37,600 bases of DNA, taken from NCBI GenBank assembly GCA_022828135.1, contig JAJEJB010000057.1, positions 1 to 37,600 of the forward strand. Direction: 5' to 3'. Source of the stretch: Acidimicrobiia bacterium (lineage in GTDB: Bacteria > Actinomycetota > Acidimicrobiia > Acidimicrobiales > Aldehydirespiratoraceae). A program made the position numbers and the translations under genes. This document shows, in pieces, positions 16,421-25,350 of the stretch; position 1 is the first letter of the stretch, and the number at the start of each line of letters is the position of its first letter. The notes under the pieces were generated by a model. The model was not told where the DNA came from and searched no databases. It was given only the letters and a program-made list of their open reading frames with translations.

Positions 16421-17614
16421 TTAGGCGGCGCGCAGTGCGGCCATGAGATCGCCGCGGGAGCCGTAGCGTACCTCGTCGACCCCCACGAAGCGGGCCAACT
16501 CGGCCAGATAGGTGCGGAGGCGCTCGGCTAGGGGGTCACGGTCGACTCCGGGCTCGGCGTAGGCGCCCAGGACCCGCAGTGCGCCGGTTGCCCGGTCGGT
16601 CTTGAGGTCCAGGCGGGCCACCAGCTGCTCGCCTTGCAGCACCGGCAGCACGTAGTAGCCGTAGACCCGCTTGGACGCGGGGACGTAGATCTCGATCCGG
16701 TACTCGAAGCCCCAGAGTCGGGCCGTCCGGGACCGGTTCCACACGATCGGATCGAAGGGCGACAGCACCGTCAAGGCGTCCACTGACCGCGGCAGTCGCG
16801 CCGACGGGTGCAGGTAGGCGGGCTCGGGCCAGCCCTCCACCACCACCGTCTCAAGCCTTCTCTCCTCGGCTACCTCGCTGAGCCGAGCCCTTCCCTCCCG
16901 CACCGGGAGGCGGTAGTAGTCGATCAGGTCCGTCGCCGTACCCACCCCGAGGGCTGCGCCGGAGCGGACGAGAAGCTCGCGCTGGGCTTCTTCGGCCGTG
17001 GGAGTTGGGCAGGCCAGAACCTCGGTGGGCACGATCCGCTCCAGCAGGTCGAACTCCTTGACGAAGTTGCCTCGGCGCCGGATCCCGACCGCGCCGACCC
17101 GGAACAGCCAGTCGAGCGCGATGGACCCCAGCGACCGGCTCCCCCACCACTCGCCGGAGCGGCGGCGGGGATCGGCCAGTTCCCCCGCGGTCAGCGGGCG
17201 CTCCTTGACTTGGGCCAGCACCTCGTCCACGTAGGCGGACTCGCTCCGGGCCAGCTCCACCAGGTTGGTCCAGGTCTCACCCTGCTCGGCCCTCCGCTTC
17301 TGCCATCGCAGCAGCGGCTCGTCCTCCACCGGCAGCAGCGACGCCTCGTGGGCCCACGCCTCGAACCACTCGTCGTCGCGGTACGCGATCCGGTCGAGCA
17401 GGGAGGGCTCGTAGCAGCCCAGCCGGGAGAACGGAGGGAGGTACTGCGTCCGGATGACCACCGGCACCGAGTCGAGCTGCAGCAGCTTGACCCGGCCCAT
17501 CACCCGGCGCAGATGGCGGCGGTCCACCCGCCCCGCCGGAGCCGGGTCGGTGAAGCCCTGAGCCGCGAGCGAGATTCGTCGAGCCTGAGAGATCGAGAGC
17601 CGGCGTCCGCTCAC
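16421..17614 (-). CDS. ycaQ: YcaQ-type winged-helix DNA glycosylase (crosslink repair)
   Basis: The 397-residue protein has the features of the HTH_42 (YcaQ/AlkX) family. It opens with [16 protein letters not shown], continues with [23 protein letters not shown], then WAHEASLLP, and has [25 protein letters not shown] with [12 protein letters not shown] towards the end. Family members are DNA glycosylases that unhook interstrand crosslinks and remove bulky alkylated bases. I use GTG at 17614, which overlaps the leuS stop by 4 bases and is where family homology begins. The longer upstream frame is antisense-like arginine-rich noise inside leuS. It is therefore the second gene of a leuS-ycaQ transcript. 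Confidence 0.88.
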   Translation of the reverse strand: MSGRRLSISQARRISLAAQGFTDPAPAGRVDRRHLRRVMGRVKLLQLDSVPVVIRTQYLPPFSRLGCYEPSLLDRIAYRDDEWFEAWAHEASLLPVEDEPLLRWQKRRAEQGETWTNLVELARSESAYVDEVLAQVKERPLTAGELADPRRRSGEWWGSRSLGSIALDWLFRVGAVGIRRRGNFVKEFDLLERIVPTEVLACPTPTAEEAQRELLVRSGAALGVGTATDLIDYYRLPVREGRARLSEVAEERRLETVVVEGWPEPAYLHPSARLPRSVDALTVLSPFDPIVWNRSRTARLWGFEYRIEIYVPASKRVYGYYVLPVLQGEQLVARLDLKTDRATGALRVLGAYAEPGVDRDPLAERLRTYLAELARFVGVDEVRYGSRGDLMAALRAA

Positions 17615-20439
17615 ACCACCAGGGTGATCATGCGGCCGGGCACGTAGAGCCGCTTGCGCAGCTCCCGGCCGCCCACGTGGGCCGCCACGTTCGGCTCGGC
17701 CAGGGCGGCGGCCACCGCAGTCTCCTCGCCGGCATCGGCCGCGATCGTCACCCGGCCCCGCAGCTTGCCGTTCACTTGGACGGGGACCTCCACCGTGTCG
17801 GTCACCAGCAGGGCCGGGTCGGCGGTTGGAAACTCGATCTGCGTGACGGAGCCGGCGCCATCGCCGTGCAGGCGGTGCCACAGCTCCTCGGCGAAGTGCG
17901 GGACCAGCGGGGCCAGCATCCGCACCAGCACTTCGGCAATCTCGCGGGGCGCTCCGGTGCCCCGGCGGGTCAGCTCGTTGTTCAATTCGGTCAACTTGGC
18001 GATGGCGGTGTTGAACCTCATGCCCTCCATGTCGGAGCGCACCCCGTCGATGGTCCGGTGCAGCAACCGGAGCAGATCATCGCCCGGCAGTTCGTCGCTG
18101 ACCCGCAACTCGCCGGTCTCCTCGTCGACCACGTTGCGCCACACCCGCTGAAGCACGCGCTGGGAGCCCACCACGGATCGTGTCTCCCAGGGTCGGTCCT
18201 GGTCGATGGGCCCCATGAACATCTCGTAGAGGCGCAAGGTGTCGGCCCCGTACGAGGCGTACATGTCGTCGGGGGTGACCGAGTTCTTGAGGGACTTGCC
18301 CATCTTGCCCAGCTCGCGCGTCACCGGCTGCCCGTCGTGGAGGAAGCCATTTTGCAGCGAGCCCTCCACCTCCTCCGCGGGAACGTACACACCGCGATCG
18401 TCCTTGAAGGCGTAGGCCTGGATGTAGCCCTGGTTGATGAGGCGCTTGAACGGCTCGGGCCCGCTCACATGGCCCAGGTCGTAGAGCACCTTGTGCCAGA
18501 AGCGGGCATACAGCAGGTGCAGCACGGCGTGCTCGACACCGCCGACATAGAGGTCGACGCCGCCCACGCCGCCGGGTTCGGGATCGGCCATCCAGTACCG
18601 CTCGACCTCGGGATCGACGAGGGTCTCGTCGTTGCGAGGGTCGAGGTAGCGCAGGTAGTACCAGCAGGATCCGGCCCACTGGGGCATCGTGTTCAATTCC
18701 CGCCGGTAGTGGCGCGGGCCGTCGCCGAGGTCCAAATCGACGCCGATCCAGTCCGTCACCCGGCCCAGCGGCGGCTCCGGCTCGGAGTCGCGGGCCAGAG
18801 CGCGGGGCGCCCAGTCGGTCAGCTCGGGAAGCTCCAGCGGAAGCATGCCGTCGGGCAGGGCGACCGGTCCGGAGTCGTCGAACACAATGGGGATGGGCTC
18901 GCCCCAGTAGCGCTGCCGGCTGAACAGCCAGTCCCGCATCCGGTAGTTGACGGTGGGACGGCCGAACCCCGACTCGACGAGGCGCTCAGCAATCAGGGCC
19001 TTCGACGCCTCCACATCAAGGCCGTCGAGGAAGTGGGAGTTGATCGACGGGCCGTCCCCGGTGTACGCCAGCTCATCGGGATGGTCGGGCGGGGGCTGCA
19101 CGGTGCGGATGACGGGCAGGCCGTAGGCCTCGGCGAACTCCCGGTCGCGCTGGTCCTCGCCGGGCACGCCCATCACCGCGCCGGTGCCGTACCCCATAAG
19201 CACGTAGTCGGCGATGAACACCGGCACCCGCTGATCGCTGAACGGCACCACCGCGTCACAGCCCAGGTACACCCCGGACTTGGAGTCGCTCCGGTCGGCG
19301 TCGCTCATGTCGGCGGCACGGGCCCGGTAGGCGGCCACAGCTTCCCGGGGCGTGGCTGCGCCCCCGGTCCACAACTCGGGCACGCCGGCCGGCCAGGCGT
19401 CGGCAACCAGCTCGTCGACCAGCGGATGCTCCGGCGCCAACACCATGTAGGTGGTACCGAACAACGTGTCGGGCCGGGTGGTGAACACTTCGATGGGCTG
19501 CGTCTCCAGGCGCCGGGAGCTGGCAGACGGGAACGAGATCAGGGCGCCCTCCGAGCGACCGATCCAGTTGCGCTGCATGGTCTTGACCGACTCAGGCCAG
19601 TCCAGGTGGTCGAGGTCCTCCAGCAGCCGGTCGGCGTAGGCGGTTATGCGCATCATCCACTGCTTGAGCGGGCGCTTGAACACCTCGTGATTGCCCCGCT
19701 CGGAGCGGCCCTCGTTGGTGACCTCCTCGTTGGACAGCACGGTGCCCAGCGCCGGGCACCAGTTGACCGGGGCGTCAGCCAGGTAGGCCAGGCGATAGTC
19801 GTCGACCGCCGCACGCTGTTCGGCCTCGCTGAGAGCGTCCCACGAACGGCCGTCGGGAGAGGGCCTCCGGCCCGAGGAGAACTCGTCGATCAGCTCGGCG
19901 ATAGGCCGGGCCCGCCGGGCCTGCGGATCGAACCATGAGTTGAAGATCTGCAGGAAGATCCACTGGGTCCAGCGGTAGTAGTCGATGTCGGTGGTGGCGA
20001 CGCCGCGTCGCTTGTCGTGGCCCAGGCCGAGCCGGTCGAGCTGGCGGCGCATGTTGTCGATGTTGGCCTCGGTGTTGATGCGGGGGTGCTGGCCGGTCTG
20101 GCGGGCGTGCTCCTCCGCGGGCAGCCCGAAGGCGTCGAAGCCCATCGTGTACAGCACGTTGAAGCCGGCCATCCGCTTGAAGCGGACATACACGTCGGTG
20201 GCGATGTAGCCGAGCGGATGGCCGACATGCAGTCCCGACCCCGACGGGTACGGGAACATGTCCATGACGAACAGCTTGGGGCCGGACGCGCCACGGCCCG
20301 ACGAGAGCGCCCCGGCCGGGTTGGGCGTCTCATAGGCGCCGCTCGCTTCCCAGTGGTCCTGCCAGCGACTCTCGATGTCGGCCGCAAGGGCCGCGTCGTA
20401 GCGATGCGGGGGCGTGTCGGCCTCGGGCGCAGCGGACAT
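17611..20439 (-). CDS. leuS: Leucyl-tRNA synthetase
   Basis: This 942-residue class I synthetase charges tRNA-Leu with leucine in the cytoplasm. The HIGH site is read in [16 protein letters not shown], and the KMSKS loop is GKMGKSLKN, a variant I believe also occurs in other actinobacterial LeuRS. In between are [15 protein letters not shown], the CP1 editing domain ([20 protein letters not shown] and the [15 protein letters not shown] segment) and [10 protein letters not shown]. The C-terminal anticodon-binding domain ends with [11 protein letters not shown], typical of bacterial LeuRS. ATG at 20439 is preferred; an in-frame TTG lies three codons earlier. A divergent promoter region of about 200 bases separates it from the methyl-transfer cluster. 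Confidence 0.97.
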   Translation of the reverse strand: MSAAPEADTPPHRYDAALAADIESRWQDHWEASGAYETPNPAGALSSGRGASGPKLFVMDMFPYPSGSGLHVGHPLGYIATDVYVRFKRMAGFNVLYTMGFDAFGLPAEEHARQTGQHPRINTEANIDNMRRQLDRLGLGHDKRRGVATTDIDYYRWTQWIFLQIFNSWFDPQARRARPIAELIDEFSSGRRPSPDGRSWDALSEAEQRAAVDDYRLAYLADAPVNWCPALGTVLSNEEVTNEGRSERGNHEVFKRPLKQWMMRITAYADRLLEDLDHLDWPESVKTMQRNWIGRSEGALISFPSASSRRLETQPIEVFTTRPDTLFGTTYMVLAPEHPLVDELVADAWPAGVPELWTGGAATPREAVAAYRARAADMSDADRSDSKSGVYLGCDAVVPFSDQRVPVFIADYVLMGYGTGAVMGVPGEDQRDREFAEAYGLPVIRTVQPPPDHPDELAYTGDGPSINSHFLDGLDVEASKALIAERLVESGFGRPTVNYRMRDWLFSRQRYWGEPIPIVFDDSGPVALPDGMLPLELPELTDWAPRALARDSEPEPPLGRVTDWIGVDLDLGDGPRHYRRELNTMPQWAGSCWYYLRYLDPRNDETLVDPEVERYWMADPEPGGVGGVDLYVGGVEHAVLHLLYARFWHKVLYDLGHVSGPEPFKRLINQGYIQAYAFKDDRGVYVPAEEVEGSLQNGFLHDGQPVTRELGKMGKSLKNSVTPDDMYASYGADTLRLYEMFMGPIDQDRPWETRSVVGSQRVLQRVWRNVVDEETGELRVSDELPGDDLLRLLHRTIDGVRSDMEGMRFNTAIAKLTELNNELTRRGTGAPREIAEVLVRMLAPLVPHFAEELWHRLHGDGAGSVTQIEFPTADPALLVTDTVEVPVQVNGKLRGRVTIAADAGEETAVAAALAEPNVAAHVGGRELRKRLYVPGRMITLVV

Positions 20440-20484
20440 AGCGGCCAAGGCTACGGTCAGCCCGCGGCACCGCGAACCCCTGCA

Positions 20485-20519
20485 GCCACTTGGTTACCGG
20501 CAACCCAATTGGAAGTGGC
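20485..20519. repeat. Nested inverted repeats between leuS and the corrinoid cluster
   Basis: GCCACTT (20485-20491) pairs with AAGTGGC (20513-20519), and within the loop GGTT (20492-20495) pairs with AACC (20502-20505). The element lies upstream of the predicted promoter of the plus-strand cluster and just upstream of leuS on the minus strand. It may be an operator or a structured leader of leuS; the sequence does not decide. Confidence 0.3.
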
Positions 20520-20552
20520 CCCCAAGTTGCCTGTTCCCACCCCGAACCGTGG

Positions 20553-20595
20553 TACAGTCCGTTCCGTATCGTGGGACTGGTCCACAGTACGGAAC
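20553..20595 (+). promoter_or_regulatory. Candidate promoter and operator for the corrinoid methyl-transfer operon
   Basis: TACAGT at 20553-20558 fits a TANNNT type -10 box, with TTGCCT at 20527-20532 as a poorly spaced (20 bases) -35 candidate. Directly after it, GTTCCGTA (20561-20568) and TACGGAAC (20588-20595) are perfect 8-base inverted arms. A dimeric repressor bound there would cover the transcription start. It is the only palindrome of this quality between the divergent genes, about 60 bases before the ATG at 20656. All of this is inferred from pattern. Confidence 0.4.
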
Positions 20596-20655
20596 CAGCG
20601 GGTGGCTGTAATCCGTGAAAGTGGGCCCAAACCGACATGCGGAGGGCTTAGCCGG

Positions 20656-21375
20656 ATGACCGACACCCCTGCTCCCGGACCCGACATGGTCGACGACGAC
20701 ATCGATCTCGCGAGCCTCGACGACGAGGAACTCACGGCCCAGATGCACGACGACCTATATGACGGTCTGGCCGACGAGATCGCCGAAGGCACCAACATCC
20801 TGCTGGGCCGGGGCTGGTCGGCCGACAAGGTGCTGAACGACGCCCTGGTCGAGGGCATGCGCATCGTGGGCATCGACTTCCGCGACGGGATCCTGTTCGT
20901 TCCCGAGGTCCTGCTGGCCGCCAACGCAATGAAGGCCGGCATGGCCATCCTGCGCCCGCTGCTGGCCGAGACGGGCGCCGAGCCCATCGGCAGCGTCGTG
21001 ATCGGGACGGTGAAGGGCGACATCCACGACATCGGCAAGAACCTGGTGGCGATGATGCTGGAGGGAGCCGGCTTCGAGGTGTTCGACCTCGGCATCAACA
21101 CCGACGCCGAGGAGTTCCTGGCCGCCCTCGACGAGCACAAGCCCGACATCCTGGGTATGTCGGCCCTGCTCACCACCACCATGCCCTACATGAAGGTGGT
21201 GATCGACACCCTCATAGAGAAGGGCATACGGGACGACTTCATCATCCTCGTCGGCGGGGCTCCCCTCAACGAGGAGTTCGGATCGGCCATCGGCGCCGAC
21301 GCGTACTGCCGCGACGCCGCCATCGCCTCCGAGACGGCCAAGACCCTCGTATCGGCCCGCCGGGCCGCCGGATGA
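20656..21375 (+). CDS. Corrinoid (B12-binding) methyl-carrier protein, MttC/MtbC1 type
   Basis: The 239-residue protein has two parts. An N-terminal helical cap (about residues 25-100: EIAEGTNILLGRGWSADKVL and FVPEVLLAANAMKAGM) precedes a Rossmann-type cobalamin domain with GTVKGDIHDIGKNLV, whose D-x-H-x-x-G supplies the lower-axial histidine, then the GMSALLTTTMPYMK strand and VGGAPLNEEFG. Such proteins carry a methyl group on Co between two methyltransferases. Here those would be the MttB-family protein at 25347 and the methyltetrahydrofolate methyltransferase at 22375. The start is ATG at 20656, with AGGGC about 12 bases upstream. The stop overlaps the next gene by ATGA. Confidence 0.92.
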   Translation: MTDTPAPGPDMVDDDIDLASLDDEELTAQMHDDLYDGLADEIAEGTNILLGRGWSADKVLNDALVEGMRIVGIDFRDGILFVPEVLLAANAMKAGMAILRPLLAETGAEPIGSVVIGTVKGDIHDIGKNLVAMMLEGAGFEVFDLGINTDAEEFLAALDEHKPDILGMSALLTTTMPYMKVVIDTLIEKGIRDDFIILVGGAPLNEEFGSAIGADAYCRDAAIASETAKTLVSARRAAG

Positions 21376-22004
21376 CAGCCGGGACGCAGCCTTCGAAGGT
21401 TCTAGTCATCGGCTGTGGCGCGCTGGTCCGCGAGCTGCGCGAGGTAGCAGCCCTCAACGGCAGCGAGCACCTCGAGGTGGAGTGCCTGCCCGCGATAATG
21501 CACAACCGCCCCGAGCGAATCCCCGACGCCGTGCGCCGGCGTGTCCGGGTCGCCAAGGCCCGCGGCGCCTACAGGACGATCATCGTGGGCTACATGGACT
21601 GCGGCACGGGCGGGCTGCTCGACCGGGTGTGCTCCGAAGAGGGGGTCGAGCGGCTGCCCGGCGCCCACTGCTACGAGCTCTACGCCGGCGCCGGCGCCTT
21701 CGCCGACCTGCAGGAGGCCGAGCCGGGCACCTTCTACCTCACCGACTACCTGGTGCGGCACTTCGATCGCCTGATCATGGAGGGGCTGGGCATCTCGCAG
21801 CATCCGGAGCTCCTCGAGGCGTACTTCGGCAACTACACCCGGGTCATCCATCTCGCCCAGGCCGACGACGACCGCCTGGCCCGCGCCGCGGAGCAGGCCG
21901 CTGCCCGTCTCGGCCTGCGCTGCGAGCGGATCGCCACCGGCATTGGCGGACTCGAGCGCCGCATCGTGGAACTGGCCAGCGCGGACACCTCAGAGGCGGC
22001 ATGA
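21372..22004 (+). CDS. DUF1638 protein of methylamine/betaine clusters
   Basis: The 210-residue protein fits the DUF1638 family: VLVIGCGALVRELREV at the start, CLPAIMHNRPERIPDAVRRR, VGYMDCGTGGLLD, and a conserved cluster around PGAHCYELYAGAGAF. The conserved Cys and His residues hint at metal or cofactor binding. Biochemical function is, to my knowledge, not established. The family recurs beside corrinoid methyltransferases. It overlaps the genes on both sides by ATGA, so it is made in step with the corrinoid protein, which suggests an accessory or substrate-handling role in the same pathway. Confidence 0.88.
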   Translation: MTAGTQPSKVLVIGCGALVRELREVAALNGSEHLEVECLPAIMHNRPERIPDAVRRRVRVAKARGAYRTIIVGYMDCGTGGLLDRVCSEEGVERLPGAHCYELYAGAGAFADLQEAEPGTFYLTDYLVRHFDRLIMEGLGISQHPELLEAYFGNYTRVIHLAQADDDRLARAAEQAAARLGLRCERIATGIGGLERRIVELASADTSEAA

Positions 22005-22378
22005 GTCCCCCAGCGGGGCGAGGCGGGCGCCGGCGCCGCAACGACGACGGGAGCCTGGTGCTGATCAGTTGGCGCGACATACCCGCCCAAGTCAACGGCG
22101 GCTCCGGCACTGACCGGGTCCAGCGCATCCTCCCCCGCCGGTTCCAGAGAGCCATCGACCGGGCCGCCATGGTGGCGGGCAAGACTCAGGCCTCGCAGTA
22201 CGTCGGAGAGTGGCGCCGGTCCGTGATCCCCTCGGGCACGGACGATCCCGAGGCGGCCGCGATGGCGGCCGCGGCCTCCCTGGAGGAGGCGTTCCCCCGG
22301 GAGCGTCTCGACGAGTTCGTCAAGACCGGCGGCTGGGATCCCGATCGCAGCGACGACTCCGAAGGAGATCCGCAGTGA
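22001..22378 (+). CDS. PF13769 ('virulence factor') family protein
   Basis: The 125-residue protein has the short family pattern SLVLISWRDIPAQVN, then RILPRRFQRAIDRAAM, then ASQYVGEWRRS. The database name is historical. Nothing here suggests virulence, and the position inside a corrinoid methyl-transfer operon (ATGA overlap before, GTGA overlap after) says it works with those enzymes. It has no signal peptide or membrane segment and begins with an arginine-rich tail. A small chaperone or adaptor for the corrinoid or methyltransferase proteins is a guess only. Confidence 0.8.
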   Translation: MSPPAGRGGRRRRNDDGSLVLISWRDIPAQVNGGSGTDRVQRILPRRFQRAIDRAAMVAGKTQASQYVGEWRRSVIPSGTDDPEAAAMAAAASLEEAFPRERLDEFVKTGGWDPDRSDDSEGDPQ

Positions 22379-23265
22379 CCGACACCGTCGTCAGCTCGGC
22401 CACCAGGGAGGTGGTCATCGGGTTCGACCGTCCGTTCGTGATGATCGGCGAGCGCATCAACCCCACCGGGCGGCGGCTGCTGGCCGAGGAGATGCGCAAC
22501 GGGGACTTCAGCCGGGTCGAGGCCGATGCGCTGGCGCAGACCGCGGCCGGAGCCCACATGCTCGACGTCAATGCGGGGATCCCTCTCGCCGACGAGCCCG
22601 CCCTTCTGGCCCAGGCCATCAAGCTCGTTCAGAGCGTGACCGACGTGCCGCTGTCCATCGATTCCTCGATCATCGAAGCCCTGGAGGCCGGCATTGCGGT
22701 GTACGAGGGCAAGCCTCTCATCAACTCCGTCACCGGGGAGGAGGAGGTGCTGGAGCGGGTGCTGCCTCTGGTGGCTCGCCACAGTGCCGCGGTGGTGGCC
22801 ATCTCCAACGACGAGACGGGCATCAGCGAGGATCCCGACGTGCGCTTCGAGGTCGCTCGCAAGATCGTCAACCGGGCCGCCGACCACGGCATCCCGGCCT
22901 CCGACGTGGTGGTCGACCCGCTGGTCATGCCGATCGGCGCCATGGGCACGGCTGGACGGCAGGTGTTCCAACTGGTGCGGCGTCTGCGCACCGAGTTGGG
23001 GGTGAACACCACCTGCGGTGCCAGCAATGTCAGCTTCGGCCTGCCCGCCCGCCACATGATCACCGGGACGTTCCTGTCGATGGCCATCGGCGCCGGGCTC
23101 ACCTCCGCGATCATGAACCCCATGCACCCCGAAGTGAAGAACGCGGTGATGGCTGCCGACGTCCTAGCCGGTAACGACCGGGACTGCGCCGCGTGGATCG
23201 CGGAGCACCGAGACCCCAACACGGTCGGCCTGAGACGGCGGAGCGGGCGTCGCCGCACTGCCTGA
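22375..23265 (+). CDS. Methyltetrahydrofolate:corrinoid methyltransferase (pterin-binding)
   Basis: This 296-residue TIM-barrel protein of the pterin-binding family reads MIGERINPTGRRLLAEEM at the start, GAHMLDVNAGIP, PLSIDSSIIEALEAG, VDPLVMPIGA, and TTCGASNVSFGLP. These are the motifs of AcsE/MtrH-like and MtvA-like enzymes that move a methyl group between a corrinoid protein and tetrahydrofolate. In this operon the likely direction is from methyl-corrinoid to give 5-methyltetrahydrofolate. The start is GTG at 22375, overlapping the previous stop, with GGAG at 22363-22366 as its ribosome binding site. Confidence 0.93.
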   Translation: MTDTVVSSATREVVIGFDRPFVMIGERINPTGRRLLAEEMRNGDFSRVEADALAQTAAGAHMLDVNAGIPLADEPALLAQAIKLVQSVTDVPLSIDSSIIEALEAGIAVYEGKPLINSVTGEEEVLERVLPLVARHSAAVVAISNDETGISEDPDVRFEVARKIVNRAADHGIPASDVVVDPLVMPIGAMGTAGRQVFQLVRRLRTELGVNTTCGASNVSFGLPARHMITGTFLSMAIGAGLTSAIMNPMHPEVKNAVMAADVLAGNDRDCAAWIAEHRDPNTVGLRRRSGRRRTA

Positions 23266-23269
23266 ACCC

Positions 23270-25282
23270 GTGCGTGACGGCCCCTTGGTAGCGGACAAGC
23301 CCGACATGCACGACATGCACAGCGTGGTGTTCAATCCGTCGGGGATACGCGCCTCGGTGGCTGCCGGGGCCACCGTCCTCGACGCGGCCCGGTCCGGCGG
23401 GGTGGACCTCGACTCGGTGTGCGGCGGCCGGGGCTTGTGCGGCCGCTGCCAGGTCTCGCCCACCGAAGCCGGCGTCCTGTCGGATCCGGGCCCCACCGAG
23501 TTGGGCTACCGGGGGCGTCGCCCGATCGCCGAGGGCTGCCGCCTGGGCTGCCAGGCCGTGGTGCTGGCCAACGCCGTCGTCGACGTCCCGCCGGAGAGCC
23601 AGGTCCACCGGCCGGTGGTGCGCAAGTCGATCGATCTCACCGAGGTGGTCATCCATCCGGTGGTCACCCTCCACTACGTGGAACTTCCCGAGGTGGTCCT
23701 CGGTTTCGAGGCTGCCGAACTCGACCTGGTCGCCGAGGCCCTCGCGGCCGACTGGGGGCTCACCGAGGTGGAGTTCCCCGTACCGGTGCTGGCCGCGCTG
23801 TCCCCGGCAATCGCGGCCGGAGATCGTGAGGTCACGGTGGTCGTGCACGACCGCCGCACCGTCCTCGACGTGCGCCCCGGCTACTCCGACGAGGCCTGGG
23901 GGGTGGCGGTCGATGTGGGATCGACCACCATCGCCGGGTACCTGCTCGAGCTCTCGTCGGGCGAGGTGGCCGCGGCCTCGGGCCGGATGAACCCGCAGAT
24001 CCGCTTCGGCGAGGACCTCATGAGCCGGGTCTCCTACGTGATGATGAACCCCGGCGGCGAGATCGAGCTCACCACCGCCGTGCGAACCGCCATCGACGAG
24101 CTGGTAGGCGAGTTGTGCGGACTGGCCGACGCGGACCGGAGCAGGGTGCACGACCTTGTGGTGGTGGGCAATCCGATAATGCACCACCTGGTGCTGGGCC
24201 TCGACCCCACACCGCTGGGTGCGGCGCCGTTCACGCTCACCACCGCCGCAGCTGTGCGGGGCCGCGCCGCCGATATCGGGATCGGGCTGCCGAACGCCAC
24301 GCTGTACATCGGTCCGTGCATCGCCGGGCATGTCGGCGCCGACGCGGCCGCGGCCACCCTGGCCGAGGGACCTCACCGGACGACGGATCCGATGCTGGTG
24401 GTGGACGTGGGCACCAACGCCGAGATCGTGCTGGGCGACGGGCACCGGGTCCTGGCCGCGTCCAGCCCGACCGGCCCGGCCTTCGAGGGAGCGCAGATCA
24501 GCTGCGGCCAGAGGGCCACTCCCGGCGCAGTGGAGCGGATCCGGATCGATCCGGACACCTGGGAGCCTCGCTTCAAGGTCATCGGCTGCGAGCTCTGGTC
24601 CGACGAGCCCGGGTTCGCCGAGGAGCTGGACCGCGCCGGTCTCCAGGTCTCCGGACTGTGCGGCTCGGGCATCATCGAGGTGATCGCAGAGATGTTCCTG
24701 GCCGGCATCGCCGACCGCCATGGCGTGATCTCGTCGGATCAGGACCGGTCGCCCCGCATCGTGGCCGACGGCCGCACCTTCAGCTACGTGCTGCAGACCG
24801 AGCCGATACCGCTCTCGGTCTCCCAGAACGACGTTCGTGCCGTCCAGCTGGCCAAGGCCGCCCTGCGGGCCGGCATCGACTTGCTGCGCGAGCACGCGGG
24901 CATCGAAGAGGTGCCCGACATACGGCTGGCAGGGGCCTTCGGCGCCCATATCGACCCGGTACGGGCGATGGTGCTGGGTCTTGTCCCCGACACGCCCGCG
25001 GGCGGCGTGCGGGCCGCCGGCAACGCCTCGGGGGTGGGCGCGGTTCGCATGCTTCTGTCGGGAGAGCAGCGCCTCGAGATCGAGCGGGTGGTGCGTTCGG
25101 TGATCAAGATCGAGACGGCCACCGAGGCCCGCTTCCAGGAGCTGTTCGTCGCGGCCATGGCCTTCCCCCACGAGACCGATCCCACCCCTCATCTGGCCGC
25201 GGTGATCGATCTTCCCGAAGCGGCCGCTGCCGACCCCGGCCAGGGTTCCCGCCGGCGCCGCAGACCCCGCCCCGCGGCCTGA
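23270..25282 (+). CDS. RACo/RamA-like reductive activator of corrinoid proteins (2Fe-2S + ASKHA ATPase, DUF4445)
   Basis: The 670-residue protein begins with a ferredoxin-type domain: VCGGRGLCGRCQV (Cys-x5-Cys-x2-Cys) and a later GCRLGCQA give the 2Fe-2S ligands within residues about 45-100. A large actin-like ATPase domain follows, with VDVGSTTIAGYLLELSSG, NPQIRFGEDLMSRVSYVM, VVGNPIMHHLVLGLDP, VDVGTNAEIVLGD and SGLCGSGIIEVIAEM. Such enzymes use ATP to push an electron onto inactive Co(II) corrinoid, restoring Co(I). This fits its place right after the methyltransferases. The chosen start is GTG at 23270, 4 bases after the previous stop. A downstream ATG at 23306 is an alternative that still leaves the whole ferredoxin domain. 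Confidence 0.92.
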   Translation: MRDGPLVADKPDMHDMHSVVFNPSGIRASVAAGATVLDAARSGGVDLDSVCGGRGLCGRCQVSPTEAGVLSDPGPTELGYRGRRPIAEGCRLGCQAVVLANAVVDVPPESQVHRPVVRKSIDLTEVVIHPVVTLHYVELPEVVLGFEAAELDLVAEALAADWGLTEVEFPVPVLAALSPAIAAGDREVTVVVHDRRTVLDVRPGYSDEAWGVAVDVGSTTIAGYLLELSSGEVAAASGRMNPQIRFGEDLMSRVSYVMMNPGGEIELTTAVRTAIDELVGELCGLADADRSRVHDLVVVGNPIMHHLVLGLDPTPLGAAPFTLTTAAAVRGRAADIGIGLPNATLYIGPCIAGHVGADAAAATLAEGPHRTTDPMLVVDVGTNAEIVLGDGHRVLAASSPTGPAFEGAQISCGQRATPGAVERIRIDPDTWEPRFKVIGCELWSDEPGFAEELDRAGLQVSGLCGSGIIEVIAEMFLAGIADRHGVISSDQDRSPRIVADGRTFSYVLQTEPIPLSVSQNDVRAVQLAKAALRAGIDLLREHAGIEEVPDIRLAGAFGAHIDPVRAMVLGLVPDTPAGGVRAAGNASGVGAVRMLLSGEQRLEIERVVRSVIKIETATEARFQELFVAAMAFPHETDPTPHLAAVIDLPEAAAADPGQGSRRRRRPRPAA

Positions 25283-25332
25283 GCATCGCTCGACAATCGC
25301 CGCCGACTTCACGATCCGGAGACAGCTAGACC

Positions 25333-25350
25333 ATGAACGAGCCAACATGA
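25333..25350 (+). other. Five-codon mini-ORF coupled to the MttB-family start
   Basis: ATG at 25333 opens a five-codon frame (Met-Asn-Glu-Pro-Thr) whose TGA overlaps the MttB-family ATG as ATGA. GGAG at about 25317-25320 precedes it, while the main start has no good ribosome site of its own. A translational coupling leader is possible; chance is also possible. Confidence 0.3.

Noticed and set aside
17677..19938. Long open frame (753 codons) antisense to leuS
   Set aside because: It mirrors the high-GC codon bias of leuS, is rich in His, Gly, Val and Arg repeats, and has no recognisable domain; leuS on the other strand has all its motifs.
20449..20655. Cobalamin riboswitch before the corrinoid operon
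   Set aside because: I looked for the conserved B12 box and its stems and did not find them; the gap of 207 bases must also hold the leuS promoter. Only inverted repeats were seen.
22001..22378. Virulence function for the PF13769 protein
   Set aside because: The name is inherited from the database; the operon context is methyl transfer and the protein has no secretion signal.
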